In this document: positions 43,891 through 53,980 of the stretch, piece by piece
Layout of the letters: the number at the start of each line of letters is the position of its first letter
Numbering within the stretch: position 1 is the first letter of the stretch
NCBI GenBank assembly: GCA_019417325.1
Contig: DXVO01000024.1
Span: 62,001-126,000, forward strand
From: Parabacteroides sp.
GTDB lineage: Bacteria; Bacteroidota; Bacteroidia; Bacteroidales; Tannerellaceae
DNA length: 64,000 nucleotides
Direction: 5' to 3'
Position numbers and translations under genes: made by a program
The notes under the pieces: model-generated
What the model saw: the letters and a program-made list of their open reading frames with translations, nothing else
Told to the model about the DNA's origin: nothing
The model's database searches: none

Positions 43891-45444
43891 TTAGAACGGA
43901 GGCAATCCGTGCTTCTTAGCCGGTCTGTATTCCTCTTTCAATATAGAAAGTTTAAGCGCATGAAGCAACAATGAACGTGTTTCTTTCGGCTCGATAACAG
44001 AATCGATGAACCCTTTGGATGCTGCCACAAACGGGTTGGCGAACTTTTCGATATATTCTTTTACCTTTTCCTGACGCATTGCATTCTGATCTTCTGCTTC
44101 CATGATTTCCTTACGGAAAATAATATTGGCAGCACCTTCCGGTCCCATAACTGCAATTTCAGCAGAAGGCCATGCAAACATAAAGTCTGCACCCAGGTGA
44201 CGGGAGTTCATTGCGATGTATCCACCACCATAAGCCTTACGCAAGATAACTGTAATCTTTGGAACTGTAGCTTCAGAATAAGCATACAAGACTTTTGCAC
44301 CGTGACGAATCACACCTGCATGTTCCTGGTCTACACCCGGCAGATAACCCGGCATATCTTCCAAAGTAATAATAGGAATATTGAATGAGTCGCAGAAACG
44401 AATGAAACGTGCAGCTTTATCAGCACTGTCGCAATCCAATACACCGGCAAGTACCATCGGCTGGTTGGCTACGAAACCTACAGTTTCACCACCCATACGG
44501 CCAAAACCTATTACGATATTGGCTGCCCACAATTCCTGAATTTCCAGAAAATCAGAATCATCAACAATACATTTAATAACATCACGAACATCATACGGTT
44601 GCTTCGGATCGGCAGGTACAACCTGTTCGATATTCAACATTGCAGACGGTTCTTTCGGTTCGATAGCTTTTGCTTTTTCCTGGTTGTTCCAAGGGATAAA
44701 GCTAACCAAACGTTTAACCTGTTCGAAACAATCCTGTTCACTCATTGCATAGAAGTGAGCATTCCCGGTTATTTCAGCATGAACACGTGCACCACCCAGA
44801 TCTTCCATAGAGATATCTTCACCCAGTACAGTCTTGATAACATTCGGACCGGTGATAAACATCTTAGAGATATTTTCAACCACGAATACGAAGTCTGTCA
44901 AAGCCGGAGAATAAACAGCCCCACCGGCACAAGGACCAAGAATCAAAGAAAGCTGAGGAATAACACCGGAAGCAATTGTATTACGATAGAAAATTTCACC
45001 ATAACCAGCCAATGCACCTACACCTTCCTGAATACGAGCACCACCCGAGTCATTGATTCCGATAATCGGACATTTCATCTTCAGCGCGTGATCCATGATC
45101 TTAGTGATTTTACGGGCATGCTGTAAACCAAGCGAACCACCAGCTACAGTAAAGTCCTGTGCATAGATACAAACAGGAGCACCGAAAATAGTACCAGTAC
45201 CTGTAACTACACCATCACCAGGCAGGTCTTTTTTCTCCATACCAAAATCACGGCCATCATGCTTCACGAACAAGTCGTATTCATGAAAAGAATTTTTATC
45301 CAACAAGGAGAGAATACGGTCACGGGCTGTAAGTTTACCCATTGCAATCTGCTTTTCAATAGCAGCTTCGCCTCCACCCATCTCTACAACGGCTTTCTTT
45401 TCTCTGAGGGTCTGAATGTTTTTACTTAAATCTGTCATACTCAT
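43891..45444 (-). CDS. Acyl-CoA carboxyltransferase subunit (methylmalonyl-CoA decarboxylase alpha / propionyl-CoA carboxylase beta type)
   Basis: 517 aa, full length. Crotonase-fold halves show VYAQDFTVAGGSLG-like motifs (CIYAQDFTVAGGSLG near residue 92), GINDSGGARIQEGV (acyl-CoA site) and, in the second half, MPGYLPGVDQE and AYGGGYIAMNSRHLGADFMFAWP (biotin site). In Bacteroidales it takes part in the succinate-to-propionate route as MmdA, or in a propionyl-CoA carboxylase. No membrane decarboxylase subunit lies here, so the direction of the reaction cannot be told. Confidence 0.88.
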   Translation of the reverse strand: MSMTDLSKNIQTLREKKAVVEMGGGEAAIEKQIAMGKLTARDRILSLLDKNSFHEYDLFVKHDGRDFGMEKKDLPGDGVVTGTGTIFGAPVCIYAQDFTVAGGSLGLQHARKITKIMDHALKMKCPIIGINDSGGARIQEGVGALAGYGEIFYRNTIASGVIPQLSLILGPCAGGAVYSPALTDFVFVVENISKMFITGPNVIKTVLGEDISMEDLGGARVHAEITGNAHFYAMSEQDCFEQVKRLVSFIPWNNQEKAKAIEPKEPSAMLNIEQVVPADPKQPYDVRDVIKCIVDDSDFLEIQELWAANIVIGFGRMGGETVGFVANQPMVLAGVLDCDSADKAARFIRFCDSFNIPIITLEDMPGYLPGVDQEHAGVIRHGAKVLYAYSEATVPKITVILRKAYGGGYIAMNSRHLGADFMFAWPSAEIAVMGPEGAANIIFRKEIMEAEDQNAMRQEKVKEYIEKFANPFVAASKGFIDSVIEPKETRSLLLHALKLSILKEEYRPAKKHGLPPF

Positions 45445-45463
45445 TTATTTAATAGAGTTCCAA

Positions 45464-46021
45464 TTATTTTCCAACCGCTTTTGCTCTGTATGAACAACGG
45501 GCTGTACCTTTAATTATACCATTTAGTTTTCCTTTATTCAACTGACGGCGGATTGCTGAAATATTATCAATAAATACATGTCCGCCCAAATGTTCGCACT
45601 CATGTTGTACAACGCGGGCTGCAAATCCGTCTACAGTTTCATCGTGTTCTTCCAGATTTTCATCCAGATATTTTACATGTATGGTTTTAGCACGTGAAAC
45701 TTTTTCATGGATTCCCGGTAAGCTAAGACATCCTTCTTCCATAGCTATTTCTTCTTCACTGCTTTCTACAATTTCGGGATTGACCATTGCACGCTTGAAA
45801 CCTTTACATTCTGGGAAATCATCCCCCATAACATCGGCATCAATTACCAGCAAACGAAGTGACAAACCAACTTGGGGAGCAGCAAGCCCTACTCCGTCGG
45901 CATTATACATTGTTTCAAACATATTTGCTATCAACTGTTTCAATTCAGGATAGTCTTTGGGAACCTCTTCAGTTTCTTTCCTTAATACGGGCTGCCCGTA
46001 TAGATATATAGGTAAAATCAT
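45464..46021 (-). CDS. def: Peptide deformylase
   Basis: 185 aa from ATG 46021 ([15 protein letters not shown]); the 22 upstream codons overlap ruvX and are not family-like. Three active-site motifs are present: [10 protein letters not shown] (I), EGCLSLPG (II, zinc Cys) and QHECEHLGG (III, HExxH with two zinc His). It removes the formyl group from nascent proteins. The start lies 4 bp after the ruvX stop, so they share an mRNA. Confidence 0.96.
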   Translation of the reverse strand: MILPIYLYGQPVLRKETEEVPKDYPELKQLIANMFETMYNADGVGLAAPQVGLSLRLLVIDADVMGDDFPECKGFKRAMVNPEIVESSEEEIAMEEGCLSLPGIHEKVSRAKTIHVKYLDENLEEHDETVDGFAARVVQHECEHLGGHVFIDNISAIRRQLNKGKLNGIIKGTARCSYRAKAVGK

Positions 46022-46025
46022 AACT

Positions 46026-46448
46026 TTATAACTGATATTTTTTATTTTCCAAATATGATTGCAGGATAATCGTCGCACTGATTTCATCCACCAGTCCTTT
46101 ATCCTGTCTTTTCTTTTTCTTTACCCCACCATCCAACATAGCTTGATGTGCCAATACCGAAGTAAAACGCTCATCATAATATTCTACGGGTATATCAGGA
46201 AGGGTTCGTTTCAGATGGGTAACGAAGGCTTCCACATATTTCATATTTTCCGAGGGTTCATTATTCATCTGTTTAGGAAGTCCAACTACAAAACGTTCCA
46301 CAGGTTCACGGGATATGTAGTCTGTGAGGAACTTCACTAGCTCCCCGCTCGGTACTGTGGTCAAACCATTCGCTATCATTTGTAACGTATCTGTTACAGC
46401 TATACCGGTTCGTTTCCGACCATAATCAATTGCTATAATTCTTCCCAT
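46026..46448 (-). CDS. ruvX: Putative pre-16S rRNA nuclease / Holliday junction resolvase-like YqgF
   Basis: 140 aa from ATG 46448 ([20 protein letters not shown]). The RNase H-like motif [28 protein letters not shown] and YYDERFTS carry the catalytic acids. Homologues process the 5' end of 16S rRNA and may also cut branched DNA. First gene of ruvX > def > carboxyltransferase > biotin carrier. Confidence 0.94.
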   Translation of the reverse strand: MGRIIAIDYGRKRTGIAVTDTLQMIANGLTTVPSGELVKFLTDYISREPVERFVVGLPKQMNNEPSENMKYVEAFVTHLKRTLPDIPVEYYDERFTSVLAHQAMLDGGVKKKKRQDKGLVDEISATIILQSYLENKKYQL

Positions 46449-46454
46449 CGGGCA

Positions 46455-46462
46455 CAAAGATA
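46455..46462 (-). promoter_or_regulatory. -7 element TATCTTTG 6 bp from the ruvX start codon
   Basis: A perfect match on the minus strand followed by six bases and ATG, the same layout as at 11656-11670. It predicts a leaderless or almost leaderless message. Confidence 0.5.
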
Positions 46463-46547
46463 ACACAAATTCAAATTATAATTACACATATACATAAAAA
46501 GTGTGCAGTGGAATGCCACTTTACTACCTAAACGACTGATTAAAAAC

Positions 46548-46583
46548 AACAAAAAGAAAGGGAATGCCCAAGCGGACATTCCC
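46548..46583 (-). terminator. Intrinsic terminator after the OmpA-family gene
   Basis: A perfect 7-bp stem GGGAATG / CATTCCC (46560-46566, 46577-46583), followed by a T-rich tract on the minus strand. Confidence 0.75.
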
Positions 46584-46609
46584 CTATCTATATATAATAT
46601 ATGAATGAA

Positions 46610-47767
46610 TTATTCGTTAGCTGACATAATCGCAACACGGTTCCAGTTGTTTGTTCCGTAAGGCTGAACATCAGAGCCCTTCCATTCTACTGTAATCTGG
46701 TTAGAAGAGATGCCGTATTTATCCATCAACTCTTTAGCAACTGCTTTAGCGCGTTTTTCAGAAAGAGCCATGTTGTATTCTGCTGAACCGGTATCTTTAT
46801 CTGCATAACCTACCACCTTAATAGCTGCACCATTATTCTTCATAAACTGAGCAGTGTTGTAGATATTAATCTGCTGGTTCTTATCAATCTTAGAACTATT
46901 GATACGGAAGTATACGATATTGTCCACATAATTATTTACAACTTCAGTAGCAACTACTTCTTCACATTCAGGACAAGAAACCGGACGTTTACTCAACTGA
47001 TCGTTTTCTGCACGTAAAGAGTTAATCTGGCCGTTCAGGTCGTTCAGCAATGCATAATCCATCGGTTGCAGAACTTCAAAGTCTGTCTTACCCAATTTGA
47101 ATGTCAAACCTGCACTCAACTGTACGATACCATCAGATAATTTACCCATCTGAACACGGTTAAACTGTTCGTTCAATAAAGAGCCCTGGATTTCAACGTT
47201 CAAATCTACGCGTTTACTCAAGCGGAAAGCTGTTAAGATACCAGCATTCAATGAAGGAGATTCGCTTCTTGGAATACCTCTATTGTCATCCGGAGTTTTA
47301 AAGCGCTGTGCGTAACCAACACCAATCCAAGGAATCAAACGGAATACCCTCTTTTCATTATAGGGAGCCCAGAAGTTTGTCACATCCCATAACAAATCTG
47401 CATGAGCAGCTGCATATGTATTATGTTGCATAAACTGAGCGTTGTCACCTTCAAAACCATGTAGAACACCACCGTTAAACTGTACACGGAATGCCAAATA
47501 AGGATTGAACCATTTACCGAAAGACAACTGAGGTGCGAAGTTCAAACGGTTTTTAAACTGAGCCTTATCATTCTGGTCGCCTAATAAAATACTGGCACCA
47601 CCAGCTACTGATATAAACCAATTATCACGGGCTCTGTTTTTCTTAAAGTTTGTTTTATAACCCGGTTCTGTGCTATATCCCACTTGTGGTTGAAATTCTT
47701 GCGCAGCGGCAGAGAAAACAAAACCTGATAACAAAGCAAAAAGTAATACTTTTGTCTTCATATTCAT
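46610..47767 (-). CDS. OmpA-family outer-membrane protein
   Basis: 385 aa from ATG 47767 (MNMKTKVLLFALLSGFVFSAAAQ); Met at 47761 and a longer frame from 47788 are alternatives, but the signal peptide starts here. An 8-stranded barrel-like N-domain (to about 210) is followed by a Cys pair in CPECEEV, a linker, and the C-terminal OmpA domain (VYFRINSSKIDKNQQ; NMALSEKRAKAVAKELM) that binds peptidoglycan. It ties the outer membrane to the wall; homologues are among the most abundant proteins of these bacteria. Confidence 0.9.
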   Translation of the reverse strand: MNMKTKVLLFALLSGFVFSAAAQEFQPQVGYSTEPGYKTNFKKNRARDNWFISVAGGASILLGDQNDKAQFKNRLNFAPQLSFGKWFNPYLAFRVQFNGGVLHGFEGDNAQFMQHNTYAAAHADLLWDVTNFWAPYNEKRVFRLIPWIGVGYAQRFKTPDDNRGIPRSESPSLNAGILTAFRLSKRVDLNVEIQGSLLNEQFNRVQMGKLSDGIVQLSAGLTFKLGKTDFEVLQPMDYALLNDLNGQINSLRAENDQLSKRPVSCPECEEVVATEVVNNYVDNIVYFRINSSKIDKNQQINIYNTAQFMKNNGAAIKVVGYADKDTGSAEYNMALSEKRAKAVAKELMDKYGISSNQITVEWKGSDVQPYGTNNWNRVAIMSANE

Positions 47768-47874
47768 CAACATTATTAAATTAAACAATTAATCTTCTTA
47801 ACTAAAAACGCTTAATAGGCGCGAGAGTAACTCTTTTTCTAATTATAACAAATTATTGCTATAATGGTTTTGCT

Positions 47875-49026
47875 TTACTCGAAATAATTTAAAATTTTAT
47901 ATCCGCCTTCTCTTAGATAAGATTCTTTTTTTGTCAACTTAATATCATTTGCCATCATATCCTCTATTAATGCGGGTAAATCGTATTTCGGTTCCCAGCC
48001 CAAGCAGGTCCGTGCCTTTGTGGCATCACCGATCAACAATTCAACTTCTGTAGGGCGAAAATACTGAGGATCAACACCTACTACTTCTTGCCCTATTCTT
48101 GTTTTAAATTTCTCGAGGTAAGCTTCACCTACCTTTTTTATAAACACATTTTCGTCAATATAGTTTAATAATGCGACCTCATTAACATTTTCTCCTCTAA
48201 AAATAATTTCCACACCAATTTCAGAAAAAGCCATACGAATAAATTCACGGATAGTGGTAGTAATACCTGTAGCTATTACATAATCATCCGGTTTATCCTG
48301 TTGGAGGATGGCATGCATAGCACGTACATAGTCTTTTGCATGTCCCCAGTCACGCTTTGCCGATAAATTACCCAGATAAACCTTATCCTGCATACCCATT
48401 GCTATACGGGAAACGGCACGGGTTACCTTACGGGTAACAAAAGTTTCGCCCCTTAAAGGAGATTCATGGTTAAATAAAATACCATTGGATGCATGCATAT
48501 TATAAGCCTCCCGGTAGTTCACCATAATCCAGTAACCATATAGTTTAGCTACGGCATAAGGGCTACGCGGATAGAAAGGAGTAGTTTCTTTTTGAGGGAC
48601 TTCCTGCACCAAACCATACAATTCGGAAGTTGATGCTTGGTAGATACGGCTTTTGGATACCAGATTCAATAAACGGACAGCTTCCAGGATACGCAATACC
48701 CCTAAGGCATCGGCATTAGCTGTATATTCCGGCGTATCGAAACTCACCTTCACATGGCTCATTGCTGCCAGGTTATAAATCTCATCCGGCTGCGTTTCAC
48801 CAATGATACGGGTCAGATTCAAGCTATCTGTCAAGTCCCCATAATGTAAAATGAAATTACGGTTTTCCACATGCGGGTCTTGATAAATATGGTCTATACG
48901 ATCTGTATTAAACATTGAAGAACGCCGTTTAATACCATGTACAATATATCCTTTTTTTATTAAATATTCAGCCAGATACGCACCATCCTGTCCGGTTATT
49001 CCGGTTATTAAAGCAACTTTACTCAT
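47875..49026 (-). CDS. gmd: GDP-mannose 4,6-dehydratase
   Basis: 383 aa. An SDR fold with [18 protein letters not shown] (NAD(P) site), the catalytic Ser/Thr in [22 protein letters not shown] (YxxxK) and [18 protein letters not shown], typical of GMD. It makes GDP-4-keto-6-deoxymannose, the substrate of Fcl encoded just upstream. Last gene of rfbA > fcl > gmd. Confidence 0.96.
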   Translation of the reverse strand: MSKVALITGITGQDGAYLAEYLIKKGYIVHGIKRRSSMFNTDRIDHIYQDPHVENRNFILHYGDLTDSLNLTRIIGETQPDEIYNLAAMSHVKVSFDTPEYTANADALGVLRILEAVRLLNLVSKSRIYQASTSELYGLVQEVPQKETTPFYPRSPYAVAKLYGYWIMVNYREAYNMHASNGILFNHESPLRGETFVTRKVTRAVSRIAMGMQDKVYLGNLSAKRDWGHAKDYVRAMHAILQQDKPDDYVIATGITTTIREFIRMAFSEIGVEIIFRGENVNEVALLNYIDENVFIKKVGEAYLEKFKTRIGQEVVGVDPQYFRPTEVELLIGDATKARTCLGWEPKYDLPALIEDMMANDIKLTKKESYLREGGYKILNYFE

Positions 49027-49084
49027 TCTTCATAGATTTTCATTAATAATGAACAAATTCCGTATTCATTACCAATCGTTCTTA

Positions 49085-50161
49085 TTAATTATCGTTATCC
49101 AAATACCAATCATATAAACGCTTCACGCCATCTTCCACTTCAATAGTATGATGCCAGCCTAATTCATGTAACTTACTTACATCCGTCAGCTTCCGAAGCG
49201 TACCATCCGGCTTGGACGAATCAAAAACAATTTCACCGTCAAAGCTCACTTTTTCTTTAATCAGCCATGCTAGTTCTTTTATGGAAAGTTCTTTTCCCGT
49301 ACCTATATTAATATGGGTATTCCGAACCTCCTTTCCTTCCGGACGGACATCTGTAAAATCAACCTGTTCCATAATATAAACAGAAGCATCCGCCATTTCC
49401 TCACTCCATAAAAACTCACGAAGCGGCTCTCCCGTGCCCCACAGTTCCACCTTGCCCGGATATATCCCATATTTGGCAAGTATATCCACTATTTCCTGAC
49501 GAGATGAATGTCCGGATATATTCTCTACGGGACGTTTATCCAAATCCTTCTTTAAGGCATCCCAATTATCCTGATGCAGGCATTTAGCCAGATGAACCTT
49601 ACGAATCATAGCAGGCATAACATGCGATGTCTCCAAATTAAAGTTATCATTCGGACCATACAGGTTGGTAGGCATCACTGCAATATAATTCGTTCCATAC
49701 TGAAGATTATAACTTTCGCACATCTTTATACCTGCAATCTTCGCAATTGCATAAGGCTCATTGGTGTATTCCAATGGCGATGTAAGCAAACAACTTTCCG
49801 GCATCGGCTGGGGAGCATTCCCCGGATAAATGCAGGTGCTGCCTAAAAACAACAACTTCTTTACCTTATTCGCATAGGAAGCATGGATAACATTGTTTTG
49901 AATCATCAGGTTGATATATATAAAATCAGCCCTGTATTTACTGTTTGCCATAATACCTCCCACATGGGCAGCAGCCAGAAATACATATTCAGGTTTCTCC
50001 GAAGTGAAGAAATCATCTACAGCCTGTTGGTTTGTCAAATCCAGCTCCGAATGTGTCCGGAGCACAAAATTCGTATATCCGCGTTCCTTTAGATTTTTAA
50101 GAATGGCAGAACCTACCAGCCCACGATGACCGGCTACGAATATTTTACTCTCTTTATTCAT
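49085..50161 (-). CDS. fcl: GDP-L-fucose synthase
   Basis: 358 aa from ATG 50161 (MNKESKIFVAGHRGLVGSA); the 17 upstream codons are not family-like. FVAGHRGLVGSAI (NADP site), LGSTCIYP, PYAIAKIAGIKMCESYN (YxxxK) and MPTNLYGPNDNF are diagnostic. It carries out the epimerase-reductase step to GDP-L-fucose for capsule or surface glycoprotein fucosylation. The gap to gmd is 58 bp. Confidence 0.96.
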   Translation of the reverse strand: MNKESKIFVAGHRGLVGSAILKNLKERGYTNFVLRTHSELDLTNQQAVDDFFTSEKPEYVFLAAAHVGGIMANSKYRADFIYINLMIQNNVIHASYANKVKKLLFLGSTCIYPGNAPQPMPESCLLTSPLEYTNEPYAIAKIAGIKMCESYNLQYGTNYIAVMPTNLYGPNDNFNLETSHVMPAMIRKVHLAKCLHQDNWDALKKDLDKRPVENISGHSSRQEIVDILAKYGIYPGKVELWGTGEPLREFLWSEEMADASVYIMEQVDFTDVRPEGKEVRNTHINIGTGKELSIKELAWLIKEKVSFDGEIVFDSSKPDGTLRKLTDVSKLHELGWHHTIEVEDGVKRLYDWYLDNDN

Positions 50162-50216
50162 CACAAAACCTTTCTGTAAAAACAGATCTTTTAATTTACG
50201 GTTGCCATCCAACCGC

Positions 50217-51101
50217 TTATTTATTCTTTTCTTTTACCAGATTCAACAAATACTGTCCATACTGGTTCTTACTCATCGGCTTTGCAATCTCTTTCAGTTG
50301 CCCAGCATTAATCCAACCGTTACGAAAAGCTATTTCTTCCAGACAAGCAACTTTCAATCCCTGTCTTTTTTCAATCACTTCCACAAATGTAGAAGCCTCG
50401 GACAGGGAATCATGCGTGCCGGTATCCAACCACGCAAAACCGCGTCCCAGCAATTTAACCTTCAAAGCACTCTCTTTCAAAAACTCCTGGTTCACGGTTG
50501 TAATCTCCAACTCACCACGTGCAGAAGGCTTGATGTATTTAGCGACATCCACCACTTTATTCGGATAGAAATAAAGTCCGACTACCGCATAGTTCGATTT
50601 AGGAATCTCCGGTTTCTCTTCGATACTCAATACATTTCCGTCTTTATCAAACTCGGCAACGCCATAACGTTCCGGATCATTTACATAATAACCGAATACA
50701 GTTGCCTTCTGTTCTTTCTGCGCATTGTCCACCGCTTCTCTCAACATAGAAGTGAAACTTTGTCCGTAAAAGATATTATCGCCCAGTACCAGACAGACTG
50801 AATCGTTCCCTATAAATTCTTCACCGATAATGAAAGCCTGCGCAAGTCCGTCCGGCGATGGCTGTTCTGCATATTCAAAACGTACCCCATAATCGCTTCC
50901 ATCCCCTAACAACCGGCGAAATCCGGGTAAATCTTGAGGAGTTGAAATAATCAGGATTTCGCGTATACCTGCCAACATCAGTACAGATATAGGATAATAA
51001 ACCATCGGTTTATCATAAATCGGCAATAATTGTTTGGAAACGCCTTTTGTTATAGGATACAAACGAGTACCGGAACCTCCGGCTAAAACAATACCTTTCA
51101 T
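50217..51101 (-). CDS. rfbA: Glucose-1-phosphate thymidylyltransferase
   Basis: 294 aa. [18 protein letters not shown] (nucleotide loop), [27 protein letters not shown] and LGDNIFYG are the RmlA/RfbA signature. It makes dTDP-glucose, the entry to dTDP-rhamnose. It is grouped with the GDP-fucose genes; rfbBCD are not in this window. Confidence 0.96.
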   Translation of the reverse strand: MKGIVLAGGSGTRLYPITKGVSKQLLPIYDKPMVYYPISVLMLAGIREILIISTPQDLPGFRRLLGDGSDYGVRFEYAEQPSPDGLAQAFIIGEEFIGNDSVCLVLGDNIFYGQSFTSMLREAVDNAQKEQKATVFGYYVNDPERYGVAEFDKDGNVLSIEEKPEIPKSNYAVVGLYFYPNKVVDVAKYIKPSARGELEITTVNQEFLKESALKVKLLGRGFAWLDTGTHDSLSEASTFVEVIEKRQGLKVACLEEIAFRNGWINAGQLKEIAKPMSKNQYGQYLLNLVKEKNK

Positions 51102-51143
51102 ATGAGTATATTATATTTCTAATTTACCACTTTAAATAAAGGA

Positions 51144-51151
51144 CAAATGTA
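51144..51151 (-). promoter_or_regulatory. -7 element (TACATTTG) for rfbA-fcl-gmd
   Basis: A TAnnTTTG match on the minus strand, 42 bp before the rfbA ATG. Confidence 0.5.
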
Positions 51152-51243
51152 TTAAAAATAATTCACTTCACCTGCCGGAAGAAACATTTCTTGCCAAAGG
51201 CTTGTTATGAAATAAATCTACAAATAATTAAAATTAAATTCAT

Positions 51244-51828
51244 ATGAAAGATTTAATAGACACTCTCACTTTTGCAGTGAAAAACTGGTGGGTATCCCTA
51301 TTATTAGGATTATTATATATCCTGATTGCCATCTGCCTGATGTTCACTCCTGTTGCAACGTATATTGCATTAAGTGTTTTATTCAGCATCGCTATGTTTG
51401 TTAGCGGAACATTGGAGATTCTTTTTGCTATTAGCAATAAAAAGAATATTTCAAGTTGGGGCTGGTATCTCGCCGGTGGTATTATCGACTTGATTTTAGG
51501 TATTTACCTGATGGCTAATGTTGGTTTAAGCATGGCTGTCCTACCGTTTATCGTAGCCTTCTGGTTAATGTTCAGGGGATTTGCTTCCACTGGATATGCC
51601 ATGGATTTAAAAGGATATGGTTCCAGAAACTGGGGCTGGTATATGGTTTTCGGGATACTGGCAATTTTATGTAGTTTCGGTATTATCTGGCAACCGGGGC
51701 TCGGAGCTTTATCTCTGGTTTACATGATGGCATATACATTACTTATTATCGGAGTATTCCGTGTGATGCTTTCTTTCGAATTAAAAAGCTTGCACAAACA
51801 CCTGAAAAAAGGAGAAAAAGAAGAATAA
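51244..51828 (+). CDS. HdeD/DUF308-family membrane protein
   Basis: 194 aa with six hydrophobic helices arranged as three similar pairs (first WWVSLLLGLLYILIAICLMF, then GWYLAGGIIDLILGIYLMA, then NWGWYMVFGILAILCSFGII). This is the HdeD-like DUF308 pattern. E. coli HdeD is linked to acid resistance at high cell density; a similar role here is unproven. The C-terminus is charged (KKGEKEE). Monocistronic, with its own terminator. Confidence 0.85.
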   Translation: MKDLIDTLTFAVKNWWVSLLLGLLYILIAICLMFTPVATYIALSVLFSIAMFVSGTLEILFAISNKKNISSWGWYLAGGIIDLILGIYLMANVGLSMAVLPFIVAFWLMFRGFASTGYAMDLKGYGSRNWGWYMVFGILAILCSFGIIWQPGLGALSLVYMMAYTLLIIGVFRVMLSFELKSLHKHLKKGEKEE

Positions 51829-51847
51829 GTATACATAAAAATGGCAG

Positions 51848-51899
51848 AAGAGCGATACCATACGGTTCCTTTAACAGAACTCTGGTACCGCTCTTTTTT
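51848..51899. terminator. Bidirectional terminator between the HdeD-like and nitroreductase genes
   Basis: Outer stem AGAGCG / CGCTCT extended by TACCA / TGGTA and an inner GGTTC / GAAC pairing, closing on T6. It serves two convergent genes. Confidence 0.75.
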
Positions 51900-51910
51900 G
51901 CACAAAAGTC

Positions 51911-52522
51911 TTACCATCCATTGTAATGTATCTGTTGCGGATTATATTTATCTTTTGTCTTTTCTGCACCTGTCGGATATCCTATAGGAATAACGGTCAA
52001 CGGTATGATTCGTTCGGGCAAACCCACTACCTCCTTTATTACATCAACACGCTCCTGATACGGATAAGCGGCGGTCCAGACAGCACCCAGTCCCATCGAT
52101 TCGGCAGCCAACAGTATATTCTGTGCAGCAGTAGAACAATCCAAAAACCAGGAATTAGAAGACTTTGCCGTATCCCCACAAACAATAATCGCCTGGTTTG
52201 TTTCTTTCAGCATACGTGCCAAAGGGAGTCCGCTCCCCAACTTATCCAACAATACCCGGTCTGTTACAACCACAAACTCCCAAGGACGGCGATCTCTTGA
52301 AGAAGGGGCAGCCATTCCGGCACGTACCAATAACTCCAACTGTTCTTTTTCTACCGGACGCCTGGTATATTTACGTACACTTTTGCGGTTCAGGATCGTT
52401 TCAATAGTTGAATTTACACCTTTGTCCGTCTTCTTCTCAGCTTGATCACACGACACTAACGAAAACAAGCAAAATACGACCATAAAACATTTTACATATC
52501 CAAAGTGCTTTTGTATTTCCAT
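51911..52522 (-). CDS. Nitroreductase-family lipoprotein
   Basis: 203 aa from ATG 52522 (MEIQKHFGYVKCFM). A lipobox LVSC (Cys about residue 25) is followed by the FMN-binding nitroreductase fold: RKSVRKYTRRPVEKEQL (Arg-rich FMN site), AAPSSRDRRPWEFVVVTD, STAAQNILLAAESMGLGAVW and VIPIGYP. Most nitroreductases are cytoplasmic; a lipid anchor would place an FMN enzyme outside the cytoplasm. A frame from 52564 would start at the likely transcription start and was not chosen. Confidence 0.82.
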   Translation of the reverse strand: MEIQKHFGYVKCFMVVFCLFSLVSCDQAEKKTDKGVNSTIETILNRKSVRKYTRRPVEKEQLELLVRAGMAAPSSRDRRPWEFVVVTDRVLLDKLGSGLPLARMLKETNQAIIVCGDTAKSSNSWFLDCSTAAQNILLAAESMGLGAVWTAAYPYQERVDVIKEVVGLPERIIPLTVIPIGYPTGAEKTKDKYNPQQIHYNGW

Positions 52523-52569
52523 ATTTATCAACATATATGTATTATAAAGATAAGTATAAATCATAAAGG

Positions 52570-52577
52570 CAAATGTA
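52570..52577 (-). promoter_or_regulatory. -7 element (TACATTTG) for the nitroreductase gene
   Basis: A match on the minus strand, divergent from the acyltransferase promoter 12 bp away. Confidence 0.5.
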
Positions 52578-52588
52578 GGAAGAAAGAT

Positions 52589-52596
52589 TATCTTTG
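52589..52596 (+). promoter_or_regulatory. -7 element (TATCTTTG) for the acyltransferase gene
   Basis: A perfect consensus on the plus strand; leader of about 50 nt to the ATG at 52652. Confidence 0.6.
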
Positions 52597-52651
52597 TACA
52601 CTTAAAACAAATACAAATATCCTATTTTTAAGTAATACCTAAAAACACAAA

Positions 52652-53812
52652 ATGACACAAAATGTAACTCTCTCTACAGCAAAGCAGCATGTAGTATGGC
52701 TGGATGTCGTTCGCTTTGTTGCCATGTTTACCGTTGTTTGTTGCCATTGTGGCGACCCTTTTAATTTCTATCCGGAACCGCTTCCTCCCAATATCGGAGA
52801 AATCAAATTCTGGGGTGCTGCTTACGGAGCTTTATTACGCCCTTGTGTTCCATTGTTCGTTATGATAACCGGAGCTTTATTATTGCCCATAACCGGCGAG
52901 ACATCCACATTCTACAAAAAACGTATCCTGCGTGTATTATGGCCTTTTCTTATCTGGTCTGTCCTTTATAACCTTTTCCCCTGGATAACCGGAGTGCTGG
53001 GACTGAAACCAAGAATCATTCTAGACTTTTTTCCCTATTCCGGTGAAGCAGCAACTCTTCAGGCATTCAATATTTCATTAGAAAACATAGCCAAAATTCC
53101 GTTCAACTTTTCCCTATTGGATGTACATATGTGGTATATATATCTGCTCATCGGTTTATATTTATATATGCCTGTTTTCTCTGCATGGGTGGAAAAAGCA
53201 TCCGACAAAGCAAAACTATGGTTCCTTGCAGCATGGGGGATCACTACCCTATTGCCTTATTACAAACAATTTGTAGATCCGTATATCTGGGGGGCTTGCT
53301 CATGGAATGAGTTTAATATGCTATATACTTTCGCCGGATTCAACGGTTACTTGTTATTAGGACATTACCTACGCAAACAGGAATGGCCGACAAAGAAGAT
53401 ACTGGCTATCGGTATTCCGATGTTTGTTACCGGATATGCAGTTACATTTTTCGGTTTCCGCTATGTAACATCTCTACCGGAATACAGTGAAGAATTTCTG
53501 GAATTATTCTTCTACTACTGCTCTTTGAATGTGGTTATGATGACAATTCCGGTATTCATGCTTGCAAAAAAAGTAAACATCCATGCGGAATGGTTGAAAA
53601 AAGCATTGGCAAACCTGACGTTATGCGGCTTCGGGGTTTATATGATACATTATTTCTTCACCGGACCTTGTGTATTACTGGTACGTGCCATGAATATCCC
53701 AGTTAGCATACAGATACCTGCTGCCGCCATTATTGCATTCGGTACTTCCTGGCTGATTGTATCGGTAATCTACAAGGTTATGGGAAAGAAAGCTAAATAC
53801 CTAATGGGATAA
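52652..53812 (+). CDS. Membrane acyltransferase (acyltransferase 3 family)
   Basis: 386 aa with about ten membrane helices. The family-defining first helix reads VWLDVVRFVAMFTVVCCHCGDPF, with the R-x-x-x...H pattern of acyltransferase 3 enzymes. Such proteins O-acetylate or O-acylate surface polysaccharides, peptidoglycan or lipids. No glycan-assembly gene is adjacent; rfbA-fcl-gmd are 1.5 kb away. Confidence 0.88.
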   Translation: MTQNVTLSTAKQHVVWLDVVRFVAMFTVVCCHCGDPFNFYPEPLPPNIGEIKFWGAAYGALLRPCVPLFVMITGALLLPITGETSTFYKKRILRVLWPFLIWSVLYNLFPWITGVLGLKPRIILDFFPYSGEAATLQAFNISLENIAKIPFNFSLLDVHMWYIYLLIGLYLYMPVFSAWVEKASDKAKLWFLAAWGITTLLPYYKQFVDPYIWGACSWNEFNMLYTFAGFNGYLLLGHYLRKQEWPTKKILAIGIPMFVTGYAVTFFGFRYVTSLPEYSEEFLELFFYYCSLNVVMMTIPVFMLAKKVNIHAEWLKKALANLTLCGFGVYMIHYFFTGPCVLLVRAMNIPVSIQIPAAAIIAFGTSWLIVSVIYKVMGKKAKYLMG

Positions 53813-53980
53813 TCATTTCATTGTAGGAAACCGGTTATACCTACCGGCTAATACGTAAAAAAGCGAAGGTACCGGCAAACAATTCGTCGTAACATTCAAC
53901 CATCAGGATGGAGATAAAGAAACCAGTTATTTCGAAAAGGTTTCTAAATAAGGTAAGTGGAACCTGTAGTTTTTTATTGA

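Noticed and set aside
46022..46087. Upstream extension of def to 46087
   Set aside because: It overlaps ruvX and the extra residues are unlike any peptide deformylase N-terminus; ATG 46021 is the family start.
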